Positions 49,807-57,845 of a DNA stretch of 64,000 nt are shown here, one piece after another (positions within the stretch are counted from its first letter, which is position 1; the number at the start of each line of letters is the position of its first letter). Location: positions 124,001 to 188,000 of the forward strand of contig JAVDKK010000005.1 in NCBI GenBank assembly GCA_030849945.1, in the 5' to 3' direction. A model generated the notes under the pieces. The model made no database searches, was not told the DNA's origin, and worked only from the letters and a program-made list of their open reading frames with translations. Source of the stretch: Schauerella fraxinea. Its GTDB lineage: Bacteria > Pseudomonadota > Gammaproteobacteria > Burkholderiales > Burkholderiaceae_B. Made by a program: the position numbers and the translations under genes.

Positions 49807-49990
49807 CACCCTGCTTCGTCCCAAACAAGGACATCGGTCAGCAGCACACCCTGCTTCGTCGCCAACAAAGACATCGGCCAGCAGCGCATCCTGCCACGTT
49901 GCCAACAAAGCCATCAGTCAGCAACACAACATCGTCGCCAGCAAAGACATCGGTCAGCGACACAACCTACCGGGTCGCCAACAATTCACG
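49807..49990 (+). repeat. 40-bp tandem repeats, about 4.5 copies, non-coding
   Basis: Units start at 49807, 49847 and 49887 (40 bp each), 49927 (36 bp) and 49963 (partial). Shared core: GTCGCCAACAAAGACATCGG(T/C)CAGCA. Forty is not a multiple of three, so a rightward open frame over it is not a real gene. The array has no spacers and is not a CRISPR. It occupies most of the gap between iscR and the phosphatase gene. Confidence 0.85.
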
Positions 49991-50026
49991 CCACAGCCCA
50001 ACGAAGTATTTCAAAGCGCCCGACGT

Positions 50027-50050
50027 AAAAAAACCGCGCTGAGGGCGCGG
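50027..50050 (-). terminator. Intrinsic terminator after the phosphatase gene
   Basis: On the minus strand: stem CCGCGC-CCTCA-GCGCGG followed by seven T residues (plus-strand A-run 50027-50033). It ends the transcript of the 50078-50569 gene before the 40-bp repeat array. Confidence 0.8.
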
Positions 50051-50077
50051 CCGGTGGGCCGATTGCCTGATCGAAAA

Positions 50078-50569
50078 TCAGGCAGCCTGGTACTGCGTTG
50101 CACGCTTGCGCACCAGCTCAAGCACACCCTGACAGGCATCCTCAAGATAGTCGAGCACTTTGCCGAAGCCTTCCGGGCCGCCGTAGTACGGATCGGGCAC
50201 AGTGGCTTCTTCAAACTCGTTCGCAAAGCGCATGAGCAACATCAGCTTGTGCTGATACTGCTTCGGGCACTGCTGCTGCATCGCGGACAAGTTTTCCCAA
50301 TCCATTGCCAGGATCAGATCGAACTCGCGGAAGTCATCAGGCGTAACTTGCCTCGCCTCGCAATGCGTCATTTCGTACCCGCGTTTGCGAGCGGCCGCCT
50401 GGGCGCGCGCATCGGGGGCTTCGCCGATATGGAAGTCGTGGGTGCCGGCGGAGTCAATTCGGACAACGTCGGACAAACCGGCGTCGGACACCAAATGACG
50501 GAACACGCCCTCTGCGCTCGGCGAGCGACAGATGTTGCCCATGCAAACAAAAAGTACCTTGGTCATCAT
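50078..50569 (-). CDS. Low-molecular-weight protein-tyrosine phosphatase (163 aa)
   Basis: Cytoplasmic phosphatase with the CX5R P-loop VCMGNICRSPSAEG near the N-terminus (nucleophile Cys9, Arg15) and the general-acid loop VPDPYYGG at residues about 130-137. Size fits the family. In proteobacteria such enzymes dephosphorylate tyrosine kinases of capsule synthesis, but no such genes are here. The location upstream of the isc operon is common in Burkholderiales. ATG 50566 is an alternative start. Confidence 0.93.
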   Translation of the reverse strand: MMTKVLFVCMGNICRSPSAEGVFRHLVSDAGLSDVVRIDSAGTHDFHIGEAPDARAQAAARKRGYEMTHCEARQVTPDDFREFDLILAMDWENLSAMQQQCPKQYQHKLMLLMRFANEFEEATVPDPYYGGPEGFGKVLDYLEDACQGVLELVRKRATQYQAA

Positions 50570-50905
50570 GGTTTAAAGTCTGCGGGAAAACCCGAAAGAA
50601 GGCAAGCTTTTTTTGCACTGGCGCATATGCCGGGAGGCGCCTCACCAGGATACAAATACCCTGATATATCAACTCATTATCGCGTTAATTTAAAATAACT
50701 ATGAAGATTGACAGCGGGGAATCTCGTGCGCTGCTACCACACCTGAATGCACCCTGATTTTGATTGACCGGAGCACCCCCGATGGGGTTCCCCGGTCACC
50801 AAAATAAACATGCCATTCTGCTGTCATCGATCGCCACCGAGTGAAATCACCGCGTCATTCGATCAACCAGCAAGCGTCCAGCGGCACCGGCCTCTTACGC
50901 CGAAC
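50570..50905. other. 336-bp intergenic region with a long hairpin
   Basis: No gene seen. An AT-rich part (50640-50700) lies upstream of the phosphatase gene and may hold its promoter. At 50765-50798, TGACCGG...CCGGTCA with an inner CCCC-CGAT-GGGG gives a hairpin of 13 pairs in 15; it is about 107 bp beyond the uvrB stop on that transcript, but lacks a T-run. Confidence 0.5.
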
Positions 50906-52924
50906 TTACCGCAGCAATGCACGCTCCTTCAAGGCTGTGAGGGCATCTCGCGCCGCAGCAGCCTGCTCGAATTCGAGGTTGCGGGCGTGATCCATCATGG
51001 CCTTTTCCAGGCGCCGGAATTCCTTGGCGAGCGCTTTTTCATCGCCCAGCAAGGAGGCAGGAATCTCGCTTTCGACGACTTCATCACGCTGCGCGCCCAC
51101 CACACCATCGATCAAATCGCGCACGGCTTTGTTCACGCCGCGCGCGGTGATGCCGTGTTCGATGTTGAACGCCAATTGCTTATTGCGGCGCCGTTCGGTC
51201 TCATCCATTGCCCGCCGCATCGAATCGGTAATGCGGTCGGCATACAGAATGGCATGCCCGTTCAGATTTCGGGCCGCCCGTCCGATGGTTTGAATCAGGC
51301 TGCGCTCGGATCGCAAGAAGCCTTCCTTGTCGGCGTCGAGAATCGCCACCAATGAAACCTCGGGGATATCGAGGCCCTCGCGCAGCAAGTTGATCCCGAC
51401 GAGCACGTCGAACGTACCCAAACGCAGATCGCGCAGGATCTCGACCCGTTCGACGGTATCGATATCCGAGTGCAGGTAGCGCACCTTGACGCCATGCTCG
51501 GCCAGGAAGTCGGTCAGATCCTCGGACATCCGCTTGGTGAGCGTGGTAACCAGCACCCGGTCCCCCACCGACACGCGCGCCCTGATCTGACCCAGCAGAT
51601 CGTCGACCTGCGTGCTGGCCGGCAACACTTCCACCATGGGATCGACCAGCCCCGTCGGCCGCACCACTTGCTCGGCGACGTTATCGGCGTGCTCGTTCTC
51701 GTAGGCGGCCGGCGTGGCCGACACAAACACGCACTGCCGCATGCGCGACTCGAACTCGTCCAGCTTGAGCGGCCGATTGTCCAAGGCTGACGGCAGACGG
51801 AAACCGTATTGCACCAACGTCTCCTTGCGCGCCCGGTCGCCCCGGTACATGCCGCCCAACTGACCAATAGTGACGTGACTCTCGTCGATGAACATCAAGC
51901 CGTCGGCCGGCAGATAATCGATCAGCGTGGGTGGCGGCTCGCCAGGCGCCGCGCCCGACAGATGCCGGGAGTAGTTTTCGATGCCCTTACAGAAGCCGAG
52001 CTCGTTGAGCATTTCCAGGTCGAAACGCGTGCGCTGCTCAAGACGCTGCGCCTCGACCAGTTTTCCTTCATCCACAAACATCTTCAGCCGCTCGCGCAAC
52101 TCGACCTTGATGGTTTCGACCGCGCGCAGCACGGTATCGCGCGGCGTAACGTAGTGCGAACCGGGGTAAACCGTGAAGCGCGGCACCTTCTGGCGCATCC
52201 GGCCAGTGAGCGGGTCGAACAGCTCCAGCGACTCGACCTCGTCATCGAACATCGTGATGCGCACGGCCAACTCGGCGCTTTCGGCCGGAAAGACGTCGAT
52301 GGTTTCGCCACGCACGCGAAACGTGCCCCGCACGAATTCGGCATCGTTGCGGGTGTACTGCATCGCGACCAGACGTGCCAGGATCTCGCGCCGCGCCATG
52401 CGGTCGCCGGAGCGCAGGATGAGCACCATGGCGTGGTAATCGCCTGGGTTGCCGATACCGTAGATGCACGACACCGTACCGACGATGATCGTGTCGCGCC
52501 GCTCCAGCAAGCTTTTGGTGGCCGACAGCCGCATTTGCTCGATGTGTTCATTGATCGAGGAATCTTTCTCGATGAACAGATCGCGCGTCGGCACGTAGGC
52601 CTCCGGCTGGTAGTAGTCGTAGTAGGACACGAAGTACTCAACCGCGTTCTTGGGAAAGAACTCGCGCATTTCGGCATACAGCTGCGCGGCGAGCGTTTTA
52701 TTGGGCGCCAGGACGAGCGCCGGCCGGCCGATACGCGCGATGACGTTGGCCATGGAAAAGGTCTTGCCCGAGCCCGTCACGCCCAAGAGCGTCTGGTACA
52801 TCAACCCGTCCTCGATCCCCTGCGTGAGCGAATCGATCGCTTTCGGCTGGTCGCCCGCAGGCGGATAGGGCTGGAAGAGTTGGAAGGGACTGCCTGGATA
52901 CTCGATGAATCCGGATGCGGTCAT
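50906..52924 (-). CDS. uvrB: Excinuclease ABC subunit B (672 aa)
   Basis: DNA-damage verification helicase of nucleotide excision repair. Walker A LGVTGSGKTFSMANV, beta-hairpin YVSYYDYYQPEAYVPTRD-like segment, DESH helicase motif II region (LMFIDESHVTIGQ), QTIGRAARN motif VI, and the C-terminal UVR domain FRRLEKAMMDHARNLEFEQAAAARD that binds UvrC. ATG 52924 fits the family length; the upstream extension to 53080 overlaps the aminotransferase gene and is unlikely. No clear LexA box lies in its 76-bp promoter gap. Confidence 0.97.
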   Translation of the reverse strand: MTASGFIEYPGSPFQLFQPYPPAGDQPKAIDSLTQGIEDGLMYQTLLGVTGSGKTFSMANVIARIGRPALVLAPNKTLAAQLYAEMREFFPKNAVEYFVSYYDYYQPEAYVPTRDLFIEKDSSINEHIEQMRLSATKSLLERRDTIIVGTVSCIYGIGNPGDYHAMVLILRSGDRMARREILARLVAMQYTRNDAEFVRGTFRVRGETIDVFPAESAELAVRITMFDDEVESLELFDPLTGRMRQKVPRFTVYPGSHYVTPRDTVLRAVETIKVELRERLKMFVDEGKLVEAQRLEQRTRFDLEMLNELGFCKGIENYSRHLSGAAPGEPPPTLIDYLPADGLMFIDESHVTIGQLGGMYRGDRARKETLVQYGFRLPSALDNRPLKLDEFESRMRQCVFVSATPAAYENEHADNVAEQVVRPTGLVDPMVEVLPASTQVDDLLGQIRARVSVGDRVLVTTLTKRMSEDLTDFLAEHGVKVRYLHSDIDTVERVEILRDLRLGTFDVLVGINLLREGLDIPEVSLVAILDADKEGFLRSERSLIQTIGRAARNLNGHAILYADRITDSMRRAMDETERRRNKQLAFNIEHGITARGVNKAVRDLIDGVVGAQRDEVVESEIPASLLGDEKALAKEFRRLEKAMMDHARNLEFEQAAAARDALTALKERALLR

Positions 52925-53000
52925 GCTAGACTGTTTTGGGGGTAAACCCCTGATTATCCACTGCCTGTCAACCCTAGTCCACCATACCCATTCCCCTGAC

Positions 53001-54206
53001 ATGAGTACACTTTTCGCATCCGTTGAACTCGCCCCGCGCGACCCCATTCTTGGTCTGAACGAACAGTACAACGCGGACACGCGTCACGGAAAAGTGAACC
53101 TTGGCGTGGGCGTGTACTACGACGACGCTGGCCGCCTGCCGCTCCTGAGCGCTGTACGCAAAGCGGAAATCGCCCGCATCGAGGCGGCAGCTGCGCGCGG
53201 CTATCTGCCGATCGAAGGCATCACTGGTTACAACAAAGGCGCACAAACGTTGCTGTTGGGCGCCAACTCGCCGCTCGTCGCCGCCGGCCGCGTGCTCACC
53301 ACGCAGGCCTTGGGCGGCACAGGCGCACTGAAGATCGGCGCCGACTACCTGCGCCTGCTTCTGCCCACGTCCAAGGTCGTGATCAGCGATCCCAGCTGGG
53401 AAAACCACCGCGCGCTGTTCGAACGCGCCGGTTTCGAGGTTGGCACCTATCCCTATTACGATAAAGCCACGCACGGCTTGAACTTCGAAGGCATGTTGGC
53501 GGGTTTGAAAGCCCTGCCCGAACAAACTGTCGTCGTGCTGCATGCGTGCTGCCACAACCCGACCGGTGTGGATCCCACCGCCGAGCAATGGAAGACGATC
53601 GCCGAAACGGTCAAGGCGCGCAATCTGGTGCCGTTCCTCGACATCGCCTACCAAGGCTTTGGCGATGGCCTGGAGCAGGACGCATCGGTGGTGCGGATGT
53701 TCGCCGACATGGACATCACGATGTTCGTGAGCTCGTCGTTCTCGAAGTCGTTCTCGCTGTATGGCGAGCGCGTCGGTGCTCTTACCATCATCGCTGGTGA
53801 CGCCGATGAATCCAAGCGCGTGCTGAGCCAGCTCAAGCGCGTGATCCGCACCAATTATTCGAACCCGCCCACGCACGGCGGCACGGTGGTCGCCACGGTA
53901 CTCAACGACCCGGCCTTGTTTGCCGAGTGGGACGCCGAATTGGCTGGCATGCGCGACCGCATTCGCACGATGCGCGCGCAACTGGTTGAAAAGATCAAGG
54001 CGGCAGGCGCCACGCAAGACTTCAGCTTCGTCTTGAAGCAACGCGGCATGTTCTCGTTCTCGGGCCTTACCGCCGACCAGGTCGAACGCTTGCGCGAAGA
54101 GCACGCGATCTACGCCATCTCCACCGGCCGAATCTGCGTGGCTGCACTCAACAGCCAAAACATCGATACCGTCGCCCGCGCGATTGCCGCGGTGCTGAAG
54201 GGATAG
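53001..54206 (+). CDS. tyrB: Aromatic-amino-acid/aspartate aminotransferase (401 aa)
   Basis: Class I PLP aminotransferase. MSTLFASVELAPRDPILGLNEQYNADTRHGKVNLGVGVYYDD is the AspC/TyrB opening; HACCHNPTGVDPT, FLDIAYQGFGDGL and the PLP lysine in SSSFSKSFSLYGERVGAL are conserved. Start at ATG 53001, divergent from uvrB with 76 bp between. AspC and TyrB are not separable by eye; the betaproteobacterial uvrB-tyrB neighbourhood favours TyrB. Confidence 0.9.
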   Translation: MSTLFASVELAPRDPILGLNEQYNADTRHGKVNLGVGVYYDDAGRLPLLSAVRKAEIARIEAAAARGYLPIEGITGYNKGAQTLLLGANSPLVAAGRVLTTQALGGTGALKIGADYLRLLLPTSKVVISDPSWENHRALFERAGFEVGTYPYYDKATHGLNFEGMLAGLKALPEQTVVVLHACCHNPTGVDPTAEQWKTIAETVKARNLVPFLDIAYQGFGDGLEQDASVVRMFADMDITMFVSSSFSKSFSLYGERVGALTIIAGDADESKRVLSQLKRVIRTNYSNPPTHGGTVVATVLNDPALFAEWDAELAGMRDRIRTMRAQLVEKIKAAGATQDFSFVLKQRGMFSFSGLTADQVERLREEHAIYAISTGRICVAALNSQNIDTVARAIAAVLKG

Positions 54207-54303
54207 TCAGTCTGGGACGCTCGAGGCGCCATCAGGCGTCTCGTCACCGGTCCTGACCTGATGCGGCGGGTTCTTTCACTTGCCGTCATTGCACGCACGA
54301 TCC

Positions 54304-54333
54304 AACCCAGCCGCTGCGCTGGGTTTCTTTTTG
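54304..54333 (+). terminator. Intrinsic terminator after the aminotransferase
   Basis: AACCCAGC (54304-54311) and GCTGGGTT (54318-54325), 8 bp stem and 6-nt loop, followed by TCTTTTTT-like run. The remaining DNA to lexA (54334-54680) shows no gene or clear structure; the open frames across it have no recognisable features. Confidence 0.75.
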
Positions 54334-54680
54334 GCCGCTCGCCGGATTGCCGCACTTTCGCTGACCGAGCCGGCGTGCAAGGGTCTCGTCGTTTTGAGCA
54401 TCGCTAGCGCCCGAATGATTGTGCGCGCATGTGGGAATGGCAGCGTCGCATGCTCAGCAAGCATCCGAGCCACCGCGCATCTGCAGCAACTAGGTCTTCA
54501 AGGCACGCAACATTTGGCCTTCTCAACGACGCCTCTCCCGAGGGAAAAGCTGTCTTTTCTAGCCGTACATCCAGCCTTTCAGGGCATATCCGCTGATTTC
54601 CGTCCCGCAAGCCCCGACTTTCTTGGTCTTTTTGTTGTTTCGCCGTTGCATTTTGGCCCCAAGTCGTCCAAAATCGGTAA

Positions 54681-54696
54681 CTGTATATCCATACAG
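54681..54696. promoter_or_regulatory. LexA (SOS) box upstream of lexA
   Basis: CTGTATATCCATACAG matches the CTGT-N8-ACAG consensus exactly, 38 bp before the lexA start codon, giving autoregulation. Confidence 0.93.
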
Positions 54697-54734
54697 CTCA
54701 TGCCGCGCACCGCGCATGACTCGATAGGAATGAA

Positions 54735-55382
54735 ATGGCCAGCAAACTTACCGATCGTCAGCAGGAAATCCTCGATCTCATTCGCGCCGCCGTGGCACGT
54801 ACAGGTTTCCCTCCCACGCGTGCCGAGATCGCGCAAGCGCTCGGGTTCCGTTCGGCCAACGCCGCCGAGGATCACCTGAAGGCCCTGGCTCGCAAAGGTG
54901 CCATCGAACTTACGGCGGGCACCTCGCGCGGCATTCGCTTGAAACCTGCACCGGAAGAGGATGCGCCCGGCCCGATCGGCGCGCTGCTCAATCAGATGAA
55001 GTTGCCGCTGATCGGCCGCGTCGCTGCCGGCAGCCCGATCCTTGCTGCCGAGCATGTCGAGCGAGAGGTCGGTGTCGATCCCGGACTGTTCACGCAAACG
55101 CCGGACTTCCTGCTCAAGGTGCGCGGGATGAGCATGCGCGATTGCGGCATTCTCGATGGTGACCTGTTGGCCGTAAAAAAAGCGTCCGATGCCCGCAATG
55201 GTCAAATCGTTGTCGCTCGGATCGACGATGAAGTGACGGTCAAGCGCTTGCAACGGCACGCCGATCGCATCGAGTTGCTGCCGGAGAATCCCGACTTCGA
55301 CATCATTGTCGTGGCACCCGAGCAAGAGTTTGCGCTGGAAGGCATTGCAGTCGGTTTGATCCGGACCCAGCCGCTGCATTGA
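54735..55382 (+). CDS. lexA: SOS repressor LexA (215 aa)
   Basis: N-terminal winged HTH (LTDRQQEILDLIRAAVARTGFPPTRAEIAQALGFRSANAAEDHLKALARKG) and C-terminal S24 peptidase domain. Self-cleavage bond Ala98-Gly99 (RVAAGSPI), nucleophile Ser133 (GMSMRDCG) and Lys170 (EVTVKR). The spacings 98-133-170 equal those of E. coli (84-119-156). Preceded by a perfect SOS box and followed by a terminator. Confidence 0.97.
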   Translation: MASKLTDRQQEILDLIRAAVARTGFPPTRAEIAQALGFRSANAAEDHLKALARKGAIELTAGTSRGIRLKPAPEEDAPGPIGALLNQMKLPLIGRVAAGSPILAAEHVEREVGVDPGLFTQTPDFLLKVRGMSMRDCGILDGDLLAVKKASDARNGQIVVARIDDEVTVKRLQRHADRIELLPENPDFDIIVVAPEQEFALEGIAVGLIRTQPLH

Positions 55383-55400
55383 GCGGAATGTTTAGCAGCT

Positions 55401-55424
55401 AGCCGCCAAAGTGCGGCGGCTTTT
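55401..55424 (+). terminator. Intrinsic terminator after lexA
   Basis: AGCCGCC (55401-55407) and GGCGGCT (55415-55421) form a 7-bp stem around AAAGTGC, followed by TTTT (55421-55424). Confidence 0.7.
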
Positions 55425-55615
55425 GCACTTTGGTGCGAGCGAGGTTGCCAAAGCATCTCTGCGGAGCAGCGCGAATCATGGCCATACATGTGCTGCTGAT
55501 GTTGCTGCTGTGCTGGCGCGCACAGTGGGTCACTGCGGTATCGCACCATCGCAAACGGGCGCACGTTTGGCGTGACACGATTGGCGTGACACGATTGCAC
55601 CGCAACGCGCGCCGC

Positions 55616-56704
55616 TTAAAAGCTTTTTGGCCACTGGCTTTGGCTCAGGCCGGAGGCCAGCAGCACCATCAGCGCCACCCGCGCCTTGCCTGCCGACAGC
55701 CCGCCGCTGGTCATCAAGCCCAACGCCGAATCGGCGCACCCCACATCCCACTGCACTTGCCCCTCATCCACCTTGCTCGCGCGCACCACGGCCACGCCAT
55801 TTGCTTGTGCATCGGCCAACGCGGCTTGAATCGGCGCGCTCAACGTGCCCTGCCCCGTGCCGGCAAACACAATCCCTCGCGCGCCCGCACGCAGGACGTG
55901 CGTGATGATGTCGGTCGGCGCCCCCGGGTAAGCGACCAGAACGTCCACCCTCGGAAGCGATACGGTGAGCAGATCCGCGTTCACACCGGCGCCGGCAATG
56001 CGGTTCGGCGAAGCTCGCGAATCCGCCGCCATCTGGACGTCATTCATCACCTCTGGCAACGGACCATCGCGCTTCAATTCGGGTGGCGGCCGAAACCAAT
56101 GCACGGTATCGAACACCTCACCTTCCAGGCCGGCGCCACCGCTCGTAAACCCATGCACGTGACTGCCATGCGCCTTGCGCAAAAACCGGGCGCTATGAAT
56201 CGCGCCATTCATGACGGCAAGCACCCCCCGACGGCTTGACGACGCGTCGGCGGCTACGCGTACGGCTTGCAGCACGTTCATCGGCCCATCCGCAGAAAGC
56301 GCAGTTGCAGGCCGCATCGCGCCTGTAAACACGATGGGCTTCGAGGGCTGAAGCGCAAGTTGAACGAACCACGCACTTTCTTCCATGGTATCGGTGCCAT
56401 GCAACACGACCACCGCATCCACGTCCGGGGCATCCAGTGCCTCCTGAACGTGGCGCGCCAAGCACTGCCAAAACGCCGGATCGGCATCTTTGCTATCGAT
56501 CGCGGCAATCTGGCGCGCGTCCACTTCTGCAAGCGCATTCAATCCCACAACGGTATTCAGAACCGCGCTCAACGATAATGTGGCTGCCGTGTAAGACGCC
56601 GCAGCATCGGCGCGATCGGCGCTCCCGGCAATGGTGCCGCCGGTGGCCAGGATACGAACGCGTGACCGGTTTTTAGTCGACAATTCAAACTCCCTGTTCA
56701 ACAT
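55616..56704 (-). CDS. L-asparaginase-family amidohydrolase (362 aa)
   Basis: Both catalytic threonine regions are present: ATGGTIAGSADRADAA near residues 18-33 and VVLHGTDTMEESAW around 104-117, plus the GAMRP loop FTGAMRPATALSADGPMN and the C-terminal QCxxG-like segment. It hydrolyses asparagine (possibly glutamine). ATG 56704 gives no signal peptide, so it is probably cytoplasmic; the frame is open upstream to 56815 without a signal either. Divergent LysR 56850-57845 may control it. Confidence 0.9.
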   Translation of the reverse strand: MLNREFELSTKNRSRVRILATGGTIAGSADRADAAASYTAATLSLSAVLNTVVGLNALAEVDARQIAAIDSKDADPAFWQCLARHVQEALDAPDVDAVVVLHGTDTMEESAWFVQLALQPSKPIVFTGAMRPATALSADGPMNVLQAVRVAADASSSRRGVLAVMNGAIHSARFLRKAHGSHVHGFTSGGAGLEGEVFDTVHWFRPPPELKRDGPLPEVMNDVQMAADSRASPNRIAGAGVNADLLTVSLPRVDVLVAYPGAPTDIITHVLRAGARGIVFAGTGQGTLSAPIQAALADAQANGVAVVRASKVDEGQVQWDVGCADSALGLMTSGGLSAGKARVALMVLLASGLSQSQWPKSF

Positions 56705-56849
56705 CTTCGTTTTGCGATGATGCCCTTGCTGCAGCCACACCATGCAAAAAAGGATCATCATCGTTGTGCCCTGCCGAATCCAACGATTCGCACGGGCTCG
56801 TTTCCCCCACATCACGCGGGCGTGTTGTTACCCCCGCCCCAAGGCAGCG

Positions 56850-57845
56850 ATGCAAGATTCAACCTATCGCATGATCGCATCGCTCCGGATGCGCCAATTT
56901 GAACTGCTCACCGTACTGGCCGATACCGGCAGCATGCGTGCGGCTGGCGAAAAGCTTTTCGTCAGCACGGCAGCGGTCAGCAAGGCATTAAGCGAAATCG
57001 AATCGTTGCTGGGTTTGACCATCTTTGAGCGGCACGCGCGCGGCGTGACCTTGACGCACGAGGGCAATATCCTCGTGCATCGCGCCCGCCTGTTGCTCTC
57101 GGAAGTGGCGAATCTGGCCGACGAGTTGCGTGACCAGAAACTGGGCCACGACGCCGTGCTGCGTATCGGTGCGCCGCCCTTCATTGCCTGGTCGCTACTG
57201 CCCGAAGTGCTGCGTGCCATGGCCCGCCTCGGTCCGCTTCCGCCCATGCAGGTGGTCGAGGGACGGCTTGACGATACGCAGCGCAAATTGGAGAGTGGCG
57301 AGATCGATGTGCTCATCACCATGAATACGTCATCGGAGCTCGGCAGTCTGTGCCAGGAAGGACTGGTCATTCGTCCGGTCGGTCGCGAGGAATGGATCGT
57401 GGTGTGCGCGCCGGATCATTCGCTCGCACGCGACGCGGGCACCGCGATATGGTCATGGCAGGATTTGAAACGCGAAGCCTGGGTGCTGCCCCCCAGGCCT
57501 ACACAGGCAAGACTGATGTTGGAGCAACTCCTGCTCAGCCAAAGCCTGCCACCGATCGCGCCGGCGATCGAATCGATGAACGCCATTACCAATCTCAAAC
57601 TCGTCGAACAACATCACGGTTTAACGCTGCTGGCGCGCCGCACAGTCGCCGAGAGTTTGCAGCGCGGCACGCTCGTCGCGTTGCCGGTTTCGCACCTGCC
57701 GCCTGCCATCCCCATCGTTGTCGTGCATCGCGCGCAATCCAGTCAATCCGACATCGTCGATCGCTTTCACGACGCGGCGCGGGCGCTCCTGCAAGACGCC
57801 AGCAGCGCATCGAGCGGCGTCGAACGGATGGGCGTGGCACGCTGA
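56850..57845 (+). CDS. LysR-family transcriptional regulator (331 aa)
   Basis: HTH at residues about 12-70 (SLRMRQFELLTVLADTGSMRAAGEKLFVSTAAVSKALSEIESLLGLTIFERHARGVTLTHEGNI), effector domain after. ATG 56850 has AAGG at the right distance; the upstream extension to 56742 is unlikely. Divergent from the asparaginase gene by 145 bp. Its last 79 bp overlap the 3' end of the opine-dehydrogenase-like gene on the other strand. Confidence 0.9.
   Translation: MQDSTYRMIASLRMRQFELLTVLADTGSMRAAGEKLFVSTAAVSKALSEIESLLGLTIFERHARGVTLTHEGNILVHRARLLLSEVANLADELRDQKLGHDAVLRIGAPPFIAWSLLPEVLRAMARLGPLPPMQVVEGRLDDTQRKLESGEIDVLITMNTSSELGSLCQEGLVIRPVGREEWIVVCAPDHSLARDAGTAIWSWQDLKREAWVLPPRPTQARLMLEQLLLSQSLPPIAPAIESMNAITNLKLVEQHHGLTLLARRTVAESLQRGTLVALPVSHLPPAIPIVVVHRAQSSQSDIVDRFHDAARALLQDASSASSGVERMGVAR

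Noticed and set aside
49807..49990. CRISPR array suggested by regular 40-bp repeats
   Set aside because: The repeats are contiguous with no unique spacers, units are imperfect, and no cas gene is near.
49765..50028. Rightward open frame of 87 codons over the 40-bp repeats
   Set aside because: A 40-bp period shifts the frame in each unit, so no repeated peptide results; it also covers the terminator A-run.
52925..53000. SOS (LexA) box for uvrB
   Set aside because: No CTGT-N8-ACAG is present in the gap; CTGTTTTGGGGGTAAA keeps only one half-site.
54280..54879. Rightward open frame of 199 codons overlapping the start of lexA
   Set aside because: Covers the aminotransferase terminator, the SOS box and the lexA start in another frame, and has no recognised features.
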